Below are positions 10,388 through 17,733 of a stretch of DNA of 64,000 nucleotides, piece after piece. Position numbers and translations under genes: made by a program. The number at the start of each line of letters is the position of its first letter. The stretch's first letter is position 1. The stretch spans positions 2,542,001 to 2,606,000 of the forward strand of contig NZ_CP186694.1 in assembly GCF_049532965.1 (NCBI RefSeq), read 5' to 3'. The notes beneath the pieces are model-generated. The model saw only the letters and a program-made list of their open reading frames with translations. It was not told where the DNA came from and ran no database searches. Source of the stretch: Roseateles sp049532965 (GTDB lineage Bacteria; Pseudomonadota; Gammaproteobacteria; Burkholderiales; Burkholderiaceae_C).

Positions 10388-11541
10388 GCCTTCAACCCCA
10401 CGTTGGAGAACATCACCGCGAAGATCGCGTCCACGATGATGACCACGGTGATCGCGGTCACCACCGAGTCGGTAGTGCCGGTCCCGAGGCTTTCGCTGTT
10501 CGGTTTGATCCGCAGCCCGAAATGGCAGGCCACGAACGCGATCATGACGCCGAACACCGCCGACTTGGACAGCCCCAGCCAGAGGTTGGCCACCGGCACC
10601 GCGGCCGGCAGGCCCTGCAGGAACTGCACGTACTCAAGCCCGAGCGTCGCCCGCGCCGCGATCATGCCGCCGAGCAGCACCATGCTGCTGGTCCAGGTCA
10701 TGACCAGGGGCAACGAGAGTGCCAGCGCCACCATCTTGGGCAGCACCAGCCGGATGGTGTGGGAGATCCCCATCACGGACAGCGCGTCCAGCTCCTGCGT
10801 CACCCGCATCACACCCAGTTGCGCCGTCATCGCGGAGCCGCTGCGGCCCGCCACCAGGATCGCGGCCAGCAAAGGCCCCAGTTCCCGCCAGACGCTGATG
10901 CCGAGGATGTTGATGACGTAGATGTCGGCGCCGTAGCTCTGCAGTTGCTTGGCGGTCAGGTACGACAGCGTGATGCCGACCAGCACCCCCACCAGCGCGG
11001 TGATCCCCAGCGCCTGCGCACCGCTGCGGTAGATGTGGGCGGAGATGTCCTTCCAGGCAATCAGCGTCGGATGGCGGGCGAGCGTGCCCAGGTCCCGCAC
11101 GACCTGGCCCAGCAGCGCCGTGGCGTCGAGCAGATGGCTCGCAAGATTGAGCAGGCCCTGGCCGAACTGGCGGACGTTCTGGACGCGGGGCGGCTTGGCG
11201 GGTTTGCCCTGCTTGCTGCCCAGCCGCGCGAACAGTGCCTGGAACATGTCCGCCATCGGTGCGGGCGGCCAGCGCAGTTGCTCGGGCTGCCGGCGCCCCC
11301 AGGCCTGCCAGAGCAGCAACGCGCCCGTCGGATCGAGGCGGCGCACCGCGCTGAGGTCCCAGGCGACATTGGCGGTGGGGATCTGACCGAGTTCGCCACG
11401 CAGCGCCTCGACGCGCTCGCGCAGCGCGAGCAAGGTCCAGTCGCCTTCCAGCCGCGCCGTCAGGCGGCCCCCCTCGCCGGACTCGCGCACCAGGCGCGGC
11501 GACGGGTCGGCAATGTGATCGGAATCCAGAGGGGCATCCAT
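10384..11541 (-). CDS. MlaE-type permease with N-terminal STAS-like domain
   Basis: A 385-residue inner-membrane permease. The first 110 or so residues resemble a STAS domain (LEGDWTLLALRERVEAL, then VAWDLSAVRRLDPTGALLLW). In Mla systems STAS is usually a separate protein, MlaB, so this looks like a MlaB-MlaE fusion, an arrangement known for this permease family. The C-terminal part is the MlaE domain, with five or six membrane segments and the ELGPLLAAILVAGRSGSAMTA signature. The start is the ATG at 11541; upstream in-frame codons run into the tRNA terminator region. First gene of the operon. Confidence 0.9.
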   Translation of the reverse strand: MDAPLDSDHIADPSPRLVRESGEGGRLTARLEGDWTLLALRERVEALRGELGQIPTANVAWDLSAVRRLDPTGALLLWQAWGRRQPEQLRWPPAPMADMFQALFARLGSKQGKPAKPPRVQNVRQFGQGLLNLASHLLDATALLGQVVRDLGTLARHPTLIAWKDISAHIYRSGAQALGITALVGVLVGITLSYLTAKQLQSYGADIYVINILGISVWRELGPLLAAILVAGRSGSAMTAQLGVMRVTQELDALSVMGISHTIRLVLPKMVALALSLPLVMTWTSSMVLLGGMIAARATLGLEYVQFLQGLPAAVPVANLWLGLSKSAVFGVMIAFVACHFGLRIKPNSESLGTGTTDSVVTAITVVIIVDAIFAVMFSNVGLKA

Positions 11542-11652
11542 TGGGTCCAGAGCATAGCCGTGCCCAGCGCGTCCCGCGAACAGCGCAGGCAGGAGATCGC
11601 CCAATGGCCCCGGCCCCTTGCCCGGAAGTCTTGCCCGGAAGAGCCGCAAAGC

Positions 11653-11683
11653 AAAAAGCCCGGCACCTTGCGGTACCGGGCTT
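11653..11683 (-). terminator. Terminator behind tRNA-Pro
   Basis: AAGCCCGG (11656-11663) pairs with CCGGGCTT (11676-11683), with further partial pairing inside; on the minus strand it runs into CTTTTTGC. It follows the tRNA 3' end by about 20 bases. Confidence 0.75.
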
Positions 11684-11701
11684 CTTGGTTCTTCTTATTA
11701 A

Positions 11702-11778
11702 TGGTCGGGGTGGCGGGATTCGAACTCGCGACCCCTTGCACCCCATGCAAGTGCGCTACCAGGCTGCGCTACACCCCG
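11702..11778 (-). tRNA. tRNA-Pro (anticodon GGG)
   Basis: 77 bases including an encoded CCA. Acceptor stem CGGGGTG/CACCCCG, D-arm with GCGCAGCCTGGTAGCGC, anticodon stem CTTGC/GCAAG enclosing the loop ATGGGGT (anticodon GGG), and a T-loop with GTTCGAATC. The position behind merR is typical for Burkholderiales. Confidence 0.97.
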
Positions 11779-11812
11779 ACGAAGCCTCAGATTCTATACG
11801 TATTCGAGACGC

Positions 11813-12274
11813 TCATGCAAGCAAACTCGCTCGGATCGCCATCAACTCGTCCCTCACCTGCTCCAGCGTCAGCTTCTCCAGCGTGACGCTGGTATGCGCC
11901 GCACCGTCCGCCACGTCGGCTGCCAGCGCACGCGAGGCCTCACGGGAATCACGATGACGATCGAATTGCGCCGCCGCGATCGCCTCGGCGCGGAACTCCT
12001 GCGCGCTCGACGACGCATGGCCTGCGTCGGTCAACTGGTTGCGCGCGCCGCTGATCGTGAAGCCCTGGTCATAGAGCAGATCGCGGATGCGGCGGATCAG
12101 CAGCACCTCGTGATGCTGGTAATAGCGCCGGTTGCCGCGCCGCTTCATCGGCTTGAGCTGCGTGAACTCCTGTTCCCAGTACCGCAGCACATACGGCTTC
12201 ACGCCGCACAGCTCGCTCACCTCACCGATCGTGAAGTAGCGCTTGGCAGGGATGGCGGGAAGCTGGACGTCCAT
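11813..12274 (-). CDS. MerR-family transcriptional regulator
   Basis: A 153-residue regulator. The winged helix is at residues 12-80: YFTIGEVSELCGVKPYVLRYWE is the recognition part, and NRRYYQHHEVLLIRRIRDLL the wing and following helix. A dimerisation helix is expected in the C-terminal part. No cysteine pattern for metal sensing is visible, so the inducer is unknown. Position directly after ihfA and before tRNA-Pro is the conserved Burkholderiales arrangement, and the 40-base gap to ihfA suggests co-transcription. Confidence 0.92.
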   Translation of the reverse strand: MDVQLPAIPAKRYFTIGEVSELCGVKPYVLRYWEQEFTQLKPMKRRGNRRYYQHHEVLLIRRIRDLLYDQGFTISGARNQLTDAGHASSSAQEFRAEAIAAAQFDRHRDSREASRALAADVADGAAHTSVTLEKLTLEQVRDELMAIRASLLA

Positions 12275-12314
12275 GGGGATCAGCGGCTCCGGCGGCGGCG
12301 GGAAGGGTCAGACT

Positions 12315-12683
12315 CTACTCGAAGTCCCCGGTCGAGGGCGTGTCGCCCTGGACGGCTTCTTTCAATTTGTGACTCGCATGGAAAGTGACGACGTTGCGCG
12401 CCTTGATCGGGATCGCCTCGCCGGTGCGGGGATTGCGGCCCGGTCTCGGCGCCTTGCGCCGGATGTTGAAGTTGCCGAAGCCCGACAACTTCACCTCGCG
12501 GCCGCTGGACAGGCTCTGATGAATGATGTCGAAGAAGGCCTCGACCATGTCCTTGGACTCACGCTTGTTCAAGCCCAGCTTGTCGAACAGTAGTTCCGCC
12601 AGTTCCGCCTTGGTCAGCGTGGGCGTCTCCAGGCTGCCAAGCAGGATCCGGGCCTGCGCCTTCAGATCGTCGTCATCGTTCAT
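12315..12683 (-). CDS. ihfA: Integration host factor subunit alpha
   Basis: A 122-residue DNA-bending protein that pairs with IHF-beta. The HU/IHF fold is complete: LTKAELAELLFDKLGLNKRE, the GREVKLSGFGNF turn, and the DNA-contacting arm APRPGRNPRTGEAIPI with its conserved Pro. Compared with E. coli IHF-alpha (99 residues) there is an extra N-terminal stretch of about 20 residues and a short acidic tail. A strong purine-rich ribosome binding site lies upstream of the ATG at 12683. It follows pheT by 17 bases, as in the enterobacterial pheST-ihfA operon. Confidence 0.96.
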   Translation of the reverse strand: MNDDDDLKAQARILLGSLETPTLTKAELAELLFDKLGLNKRESKDMVEAFFDIIHQSLSSGREVKLSGFGNFNIRRKAPRPGRNPRTGEAIPIKARNVVTFHASHKLKEAVQGDTPSTGDFE

Positions 12684-12700
12684 TGCGTGTCCTCCCCTCC

Positions 12701-15127
12701 TCAGCCTCGCAGGCGCGCGCCCAGGCGATCGCCCAGCGCCGTCACCACCTTCGCCACCGCCTGCTCGATGCGCTCGTCGGTCAGCGTGTTCTCGTCGTCG
12801 AGCAGCTCCAGGCGCACGGCCAGGCTGCGTTCACCGGCCTTCAGCTCCGCCGTCGGCTGGGCAGGCTTGAAGACGTCGAACAGACGCGCAGAGCGTACCA
12901 GGGCTTCGCCACTGGATTCGATCGCTTGCATGACGGCGTCATGGGTCACTTGCTCATTGACGATCAGCGCCAGATCGCGTTGCACCGCCTGCAGCCGCGG
13001 CACGCCCTTGCCCTGCGGCAGTGTGCGCGCCAGCGCGGCGTCCAGCGAGAGCTCGAACAGCACCGGTGCCGTCGGCAGCTCGTAGCCCTGGCGCCACTTC
13101 GGGTGCAGCTCGCCGATCACACCGATCGGCTCGCCGTCGAGCAGCACGCGTGCGCTGCGGCCCGGGTGCAGCGCGGGATGCTCGGCCGCCTCGAAGCGCA
13201 GCACGCGCGGCGCGAACAGCGCTTCCAGATCACCCTTCACGTCGAAGAAGTCGACCGCGCGATCCTTCTGCGCCCACTGCTGCTGATCGGCCGGGCCCCA
13301 GGCCAGGCCGGCCAGGCGCATCGGCTGGTTCACGCCGGCGATCGTGGTGTCGCTTTCCAGCACCGAGGCATCGCGCAGGAACACGCGGCCGATCTCGAAG
13401 ACGCGCACGCGCGGCGCCTTGCGCGACAGGTTGTTGCGCAGCACCTGCACCAGCGACCCCATCAGCGAGGTGCGCATCACCGCCAGCGGCGCTGCGATCG
13501 GGTTCAGCAGCTGGATCGGGTCGGCGTTGCCGGCCAGCTCCTGCTCCCAGCGCGCCTCGACGAAGCTGAAGTTGATCGTCTCGAAGTAGCCCAGGCCAGC
13601 CATCGCGTGGCGCAATGCGTGCGTCGCGCGGCGCGTCTCCGAGCGCACCTTGCCGACGACCGGCGCCAGCGGCGGCGTCGACGGCAGCTTCGGATAGCCC
13701 AGCACGCGGATGACCTCCTCGATCAGGTCTTCCTCGATCTGGAGATCGAAGCGGAACGATGGCGGCGTCACCGTGATCACGCCTGGCGCGCTCACCGCGA
13801 ACTCCAGGCCCAGGCGCTTGAACACGCCCTCGCAGTCGGCCTGCGTGACCGGCATGCCGATGACCTTGGCGGCGCGCTCGACGCGCAGCGCGACCGGGCG
13901 GCGTTCAGGCAGTTGCGTCGTCTGGTCGTCCATCGGGCCGCAGGCGGTGTCCGGTCCGCCGCAGATCTCGACGATCAGCTGCGTGATGCGCTCGATGTGG
14001 TCGACGGTGCCCGCGGGATCGACGCCGCGCTCGAAACGATGACCGGCGTCGGTCGAGAAGTTGAAGCGGCGCGAGCGCCCCATCACCGCCTTCGGCCACC
14101 AGAACGCCGCTTCGACGTAGATGTTGGTCGTGGCATCGGAAACGGCCGTGGCGTCGCCGCCCATGATGCCGGCCAGCGACTCCACCTGCTCGCGATCGGC
14201 GATGACGCCGACGGTCTCGTCGACCTCGATGGTGTTGCCGTTCAACAGCTTCAGTTGCTCGCCCTTGCGACCCCAGCGGACGATCAGCTCGCCATGGATC
14301 TTGTCGAGGTCGAAGATGTGGGACGGCCGGCCCAGCTCGAACATCACGTAGTTGGAGATGTCCACCAGCGGCGACACCGAGCGCTGGCCGCAGCGGGCCA
14401 GGCGATCGACCATCCACTGCGGGGTCGTCGCGGTGGTGTCGACGTTGCGGATCACGCGGCCGGAGAAGCGGCCGCACAGGTCGGGAGCCTCGATGCGCAC
14501 CGGCAGCGTCGCATCGCTGCCCACGGCGGCCGGCTCGATCGTCGGCTGCACCAGCGGCGTGCCGGTCAACGCCGACACCTCGCGGGCGATGCCGTAGACG
14601 CTCAGCGCATGCGCCAGGTTGGGCGTCAGCTTCAGCGTGAAGAGCGTGTCGTCAAGATTCAGGTGCTTGCGGATGTCCTCGCCGATCGGCGCGTCGGCGG
14701 CCAGCTCCAGCAAGCCGCCATGGTCCTCCGACAGCTTCAGCTCGCGCGCCGAGCACAGCATGCCGAAGCTCTCGACGCCTCGCAGCTTGCCCTTGCCGAT
14801 CTTGAACGGCTTGCCATCCTCGCCGGGCGGCAGCTCGGCGCCGATGGTCGCGAGCGGCACGCGGATGCCGGCGCGCGCGTTCGGTGCGCCGCAGACGATC
14901 TGCAGCAGCTCGGGACCACCGGCGTTGACCTTGCACACGCGCAGGCGGTCCGCATCGGGGTGCTGCGCGGCCGCGACGATCTCGGCCACGACGATGCCGT
15001 GGAACGGCGGCGCCACCGGGCGCAGCTCTTCGACTTCCAGGCCGGACATCGTCAGCAGCTCGGCCAGCTCTTGCGTGTTCAGGGCGGGATTGCAGAAGGC
15101 CCGCAGCCAGGACTCAGGGAATTGCAT
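12701..15127 (-). CDS. pheT: Phenylalanyl-tRNA synthetase beta subunit
   Basis: An 808-residue subunit of the alpha2-beta2 synthetase. In order: N-terminal segment MQFPESWLRAFCNP, the EMAP-like tRNA-binding domain (about 40-150), the B3/B4 editing region, B5, the catalytic-like core and the C-terminal anticodon-binding domain ending in KVVTALGDRLGARLRG. Length is normal for the family. It follows pheS by 39 bases and precedes ihfA, consistent with one transcript. Confidence 0.97.
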   Translation of the reverse strand: MQFPESWLRAFCNPALNTQELAELLTMSGLEVEELRPVAPPFHGIVVAEIVAAAQHPDADRLRVCKVNAGGPELLQIVCGAPNARAGIRVPLATIGAELPPGEDGKPFKIGKGKLRGVESFGMLCSARELKLSEDHGGLLELAADAPIGEDIRKHLNLDDTLFTLKLTPNLAHALSVYGIAREVSALTGTPLVQPTIEPAAVGSDATLPVRIEAPDLCGRFSGRVIRNVDTTATTPQWMVDRLARCGQRSVSPLVDISNYVMFELGRPSHIFDLDKIHGELIVRWGRKGEQLKLLNGNTIEVDETVGVIADREQVESLAGIMGGDATAVSDATTNIYVEAAFWWPKAVMGRSRRFNFSTDAGHRFERGVDPAGTVDHIERITQLIVEICGGPDTACGPMDDQTTQLPERRPVALRVERAAKVIGMPVTQADCEGVFKRLGLEFAVSAPGVITVTPPSFRFDLQIEEDLIEEVIRVLGYPKLPSTPPLAPVVGKVRSETRRATHALRHAMAGLGYFETINFSFVEARWEQELAGNADPIQLLNPIAAPLAVMRTSLMGSLVQVLRNNLSRKAPRVRVFEIGRVFLRDASVLESDTTIAGVNQPMRLAGLAWGPADQQQWAQKDRAVDFFDVKGDLEALFAPRVLRFEAAEHPALHPGRSARVLLDGEPIGVIGELHPKWRQGYELPTAPVLFELSLDAALARTLPQGKGVPRLQAVQRDLALIVNEQVTHDAVMQAIESSGEALVRSARLFDVFKPAQPTAELKAGERSLAVRLELLDDENTLTDERIEQAVAKVVTALGDRLGARLRG

Positions 15128-15166
15128 GAGGTTCTCTCTTGTTCTCTAGGGCGACAGACGGGCGGA

Positions 15167-16204
15167 TCACTTGAACTGCGACAGGAAGCGCAGGTCGCCG
15201 TCGAAGAACAGGCGCAGGTCGTTGACGCCATAGCGCAGCATGGCCAGGCGGTCGATGCCCGAGCCGAAGGCGAAGCCGATGTACCGCTCCGGATCGAGTC
15301 CCATGTTGCGGATCACCTGCGGATGCACCTGGCCGGAGCCCGACACCTCCAGCCAGCGGCCCTTGAGCGGACCAGAGCCGAACATCATGTCGATCTCCGC
15401 GCTGGGCTCGGTGAACGGGAAGTAGCTCGGACGGAAACGGATCTCCATGTCCGTCGTCTCGAAGAACTGCTGCATGAAGTTCACGTAGACGGACTTCAGG
15501 TCCTTGAAGCTGATGTTCTCGCCCACCCACAGGCCCTCGACCTGGTGGAACATCGGCGAATGCGTCGCGTCGCTGTCGACGCGGTAGGTGCGGCCCGGCG
15601 CGATCACGCGGATCTCGGGCATCGGCTGGCCGGCATCGATCAGCGCCCGGTGCCGCTTGACGTGCTGCACCGCGTAGCGGATCTGCATCGGGCTGGTGTG
15701 GGTGCGCAACACATGACCCCCTTCGATGTAGAAGGTGTCGTGCATCGAGCGCGCCGGATGGTCCTCCGGCGTGTTCAGCGCGGTGAAGTTGAACCAGTCG
15801 TTCTCGATCTCCGGGCCGTCCGCGACATCGAAACCCATCGAACCGAAGATCGCCTCGATGCGCTCCATCGCGCGCGTGATCGGATGCAGGCCGCCGGTGC
15901 CGCGCTGCCGCCCGGGCAGCGTCACGTCCAGCGCCTCAGCCTTGAGCTGCTTCTCGAGCTCGGCGTCCGCGAGCGCCTGGCGGCGCGCGGTCAGCGCCGC
16001 CTCGATGCCCTGCTTCAGCTGGTTGATCTGCGCGCCACGGGTCTTTTTCTCCTCGACCGGCAGGCTGGCCATGCCCTTCATCAGCTCGGTGACCTGGCCG
16101 GTCTTGCCCAGGAAGCGGGCCTTGGCGTTCTCCAGGTCAGCGGGAGTCGTGGCGGCGGCGAATTCGCCGGTGGCCTGTTGCAGCAGTTGATCGAGGTCGT
16201 TCAT
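15167..16204 (-). CDS. pheS: Phenylalanyl-tRNA synthetase alpha subunit
   Basis: A 345-residue catalytic subunit. The N-terminal coiled coil (MNDLDQLLQQATGEF onward) is followed by the class II core: HPITRAMERIEAIFGSMGF, GPEIENDWFNFTALN, and motif 3 GFAFGSGIDRLAMLRYG. The ATG at 16204 overlaps the stop codon of a small upstream frame in an ATGA and matches the family N-terminus. Upstream codons in the same frame run back into the rplT terminator and are not part of the gene. Confidence 0.97.
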   Translation of the reverse strand: MNDLDQLLQQATGEFAAATTPADLENAKARFLGKTGQVTELMKGMASLPVEEKKTRGAQINQLKQGIEAALTARRQALADAELEKQLKAEALDVTLPGRQRGTGGLHPITRAMERIEAIFGSMGFDVADGPEIENDWFNFTALNTPEDHPARSMHDTFYIEGGHVLRTHTSPMQIRYAVQHVKRHRALIDAGQPMPEIRVIAPGRTYRVDSDATHSPMFHQVEGLWVGENISFKDLKSVYVNFMQQFFETTDMEIRFRPSYFPFTEPSAEIDMMFGSGPLKGRWLEVSGSGQVHPQVIRNMGLDPERYIGFAFGSGIDRLAMLRYGVNDLRLFFDGDLRFLSQFK

Positions 16205-16257
16205 CGCGGGGCGACAAGCTGTCGTTGGCGGAAATCGAAAGGCGGGATGGCGAACAT
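16201..16257 (-). CDS. Possible 18-residue uORF coupled to pheS
   Basis: The frame encodes MFAIPPFDFRQRQLVAPR and its TGA overlaps the pheS ATG as ATGA. Three of its first nine residues are Phe, which recalls the Phe-rich pheM leader of enterobacteria. However, the terminator hairpin lies before this frame rather than after it, so a classical attenuator is not formed. Translational coupling is possible; chance is a real alternative for a frame this short. Confidence 0.3.
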   Translation of the reverse strand: MFAIPPFDFRQRQLVAPR

Positions 16258-16276
16258 CGCACCACCGCGCCGGCAT

Positions 16277-16308
16277 GAAAAAAGGCCGAACACCCAAGTG
16301 TCGGCCTT
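16277..16308 (-). terminator. Terminator between rplT and pheS
   Basis: Stem AAGGCCGA(A)CAC at 16282-16293 with GTGTCGGCCTT at 16298-16308, one bulged base, loop CCAA, and six T on the minus strand. It ends most infC-rpmI-rplT transcripts or controls read-through into pheST. Confidence 0.75.
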
Positions 16309-16382
16309 CGAAAAACGGCAGTCCCGGCGAACCGGGGCGGCCAGTCCGGCGCGAGCGAGCCCCCGCGCGCGGACGATGGCAA

Positions 16383-16739
16383 TTAAGCCAGAGCGGCCTT
16401 CACCTTGGCGAAGATGCTGGCAAAGCCAGCAGGATCGTTGACGGCGAGATCGGCCAGGACCTTGCGGTCGATGTCGATCTGGGCCTTCTTCAGGCCGGCC
16501 ACGAACTTGCTGTAGCTCAGGCCCAGGCCACGGCTTGCCGCGTTGATACGGGCAATCCACAGCTGGCGGAACACGCGCTTCTTGGCACGGCGGTCACGGT
16601 AGGCGTACTGGCCCGCCTTCATCACCGCCTGCTTGGCGATGCGGAAGACGTTCTTGCGACGACCACGGAAGCCCTTGGCCAGAGCCAGGACCTTCTTGTG
16701 ACGGGCACGTGCGGTAACACCACGTTTGACGCGAGGCAT
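16383..16739 (-). CDS. rplT: 50S ribosomal protein L20
   Basis: 118 residues, the standard length. It begins MPRVKRGVTARARHKK and contains RRKNVFRIAKQAVMKAGQ and LWIARINAASRGLGLSYS, all diagnostic. A strong AAGGAGAT site precedes the ATG. L20 assembles the 50S subunit and in E. coli represses its own operon from a site upstream of rpmI. Confidence 0.98.
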   Translation of the reverse strand: MPRVKRGVTARARHKKVLALAKGFRGRRKNVFRIAKQAVMKAGQYAYRDRRAKKRVFRQLWIARINAASRGLGLSYSKFVAGLKKAQIDIDRKVLADLAVNDPAGFASIFAKVKAALA

Positions 16740-16765
16740 GTCGTATCTCCTTGTCTACTGCTGGA

Positions 16766-16969
16766 TTACAGACCAGCGAAGGGCAGCATCGAAGCGATGT
16801 GGCCCATGTTGGTCTCATGCACGTTCGCGGCGCCGCGGAGCTGGCGCTTGTTCTTCGTGGTCTTCTTGGTCAGGATGTGGCGCTTGAACGCCTGACCGCG
16901 CTTGACGGTGCCACCCGGACGAACGCGAAAACGCTTTTTCGCGCTGCTCTTGGTCTTCATCTTGGGCAT
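16766..16969 (-). CDS. rpmI: 50S ribosomal protein L35
   Basis: 67 residues starting MPKMKTKSSAKKRFRV and ending in NMGHIASMLPFAGL, the normal L35 pattern. AAGGAG lies just before the ATG. It sits between infC and rplT as expected. Confidence 0.98.
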   Translation of the reverse strand: MPKMKTKSSAKKRFRVRPGGTVKRGQAFKRHILTKKTTKNKRQLRGAANVHETNMGHIASMLPFAGL

Positions 16970-17045
16970 GACTGCTCCTTCTATGTGCGTCCCTCCAGGC
17001 GACCCCGGGTTCCGAGGTACTTGACTGGCCTGCAGGAGACTAATA

Positions 17046-17103
17046 AGCCCGCCGACGACCAGATCGGCGGGCTGAAACTGAGGCGGGGCCTTCCAGCCCC
17101 GCC
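17046..17103 (-). promoter_or_regulatory. Two hairpins between infC and rpmI
   Basis: Hairpin 1: AGCCCGCCGA (17046-17055) with TCGGCGGGCT (17064-17073), followed on the minus strand by TTATTAG. Hairpin 2: GGCGGGGC (17082-17089) with GCCCCGCC (17096-17103). They lie in the 151-base infC-rpmI gap. In E. coli this gap carries the L20 autoregulatory site; whether these stems serve that role here is inference. Hairpin 1 could equally be a weak terminator. Confidence 0.45.
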
Positions 17104-17120
17104 GCGATTCTCGCAGATGC

Positions 17121-17666
17121 TCAGCGCTTCTTCGGCGCCAGCACCATGATCATCTGACGGCCCTCGAGCTTGGGCATGTGCTCCACCACCGCCACGTCCG
17201 CCAGTTCATCGCGAATGCGCTCGAGCATGCGCATGCCGATGTCCTGGTGGGTGATCTCGCGGCCGCGGTAGCGCAGCGTGACCTTGCCCTTGTCGCCGTC
17301 CTCCGCGATGAAGCGGCGCAGGTTGCGCATCTTGATCTGGTAGTCGCCTTCGTCCGTACCCGGACGGAACTTGACTTCCTTGACCTCGATGACCTTCTGC
17401 TTCGACTTGGCTTCCGCCGCGCGCTTCTGCTCCTGGTACTTGAACTTGCCGTAGTCCATCAGGCGGCAGACCGGGGGGACGGCCGTGGCGGCGATTTCAA
17501 CCAGATCAACGTCCAGGTCACCGGCCATCCGGAGCGCTTCCTGGATCGAAACGATGCCGATCGGCTCGTTCTCTGGGCCATTCAGACGGACTTCGGAAGC
17601 GGTGATTTCGCGGTTCAGGCGGTGCTTGCGCTCCGGAATCGCGCGACGGTCAGCAAAAGTAGCGAT
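17121..17666 (-). CDS. infC: Translation initiation factor IF-3, ATC start codon
   Basis: 181 residues when begun at the ATC at 17666-17664. The complete N-domain (ADRRAIPERKHRLNREI, then RLNGPENEPIGIVSIQEAL) lies upstream of the first ATG at 17528, so an ATG start would remove about a quarter of the factor. An AAAGGT site lies seven bases before the ATC. The C-domain holds VCRLMDYGKFKYQEQK and IKMRNLRRFI. E. coli infC starts with ATT and uses that rare codon for autoregulation, because IF-3 itself rejects non-canonical starts. The same control is expected here. Confidence 0.93.
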   Translation of the reverse strand: MATFADRRAIPERKHRLNREITASEVRLNGPENEPIGIVSIQEALRMAGDLDVDLVEIAATAVPPVCRLMDYGKFKYQEQKRAAEAKSKQKVIEVKEVKFRPGTDEGDYQIKMRNLRRFIAEDGDKGKVTLRYRGREITHQDIGMRMLERIRDELADVAVVEHMPKLEGRQMIMVLAPKKR

Positions 17667-17733
17667 GGTGGTTACCTTTCGACAGGCCTTGGCAAGGGGC
17701 CGAAGTGATCAATAAACGCAAAAAGCGCCCGAC

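Noticed and set aside
16201..16308. Classical pheM-type attenuator
   Set aside because: The Phe-containing frame lies after, not before, the terminator hairpin, so the usual attenuation logic cannot apply.
12683..16441. Very long plus-strand open frame opposite pheT and pheS
   Set aside because: It is antisense to two unmistakable synthetase genes; high-GC DNA leaves such frames open by codon bias. Composition is Arg/His/Gln-rich with no domain.
17121..17528. Short infC starting at the first ATG
   Set aside because: It would delete the conserved N-terminal third up to QEALR and lacks the ribosome site found before the ATC.
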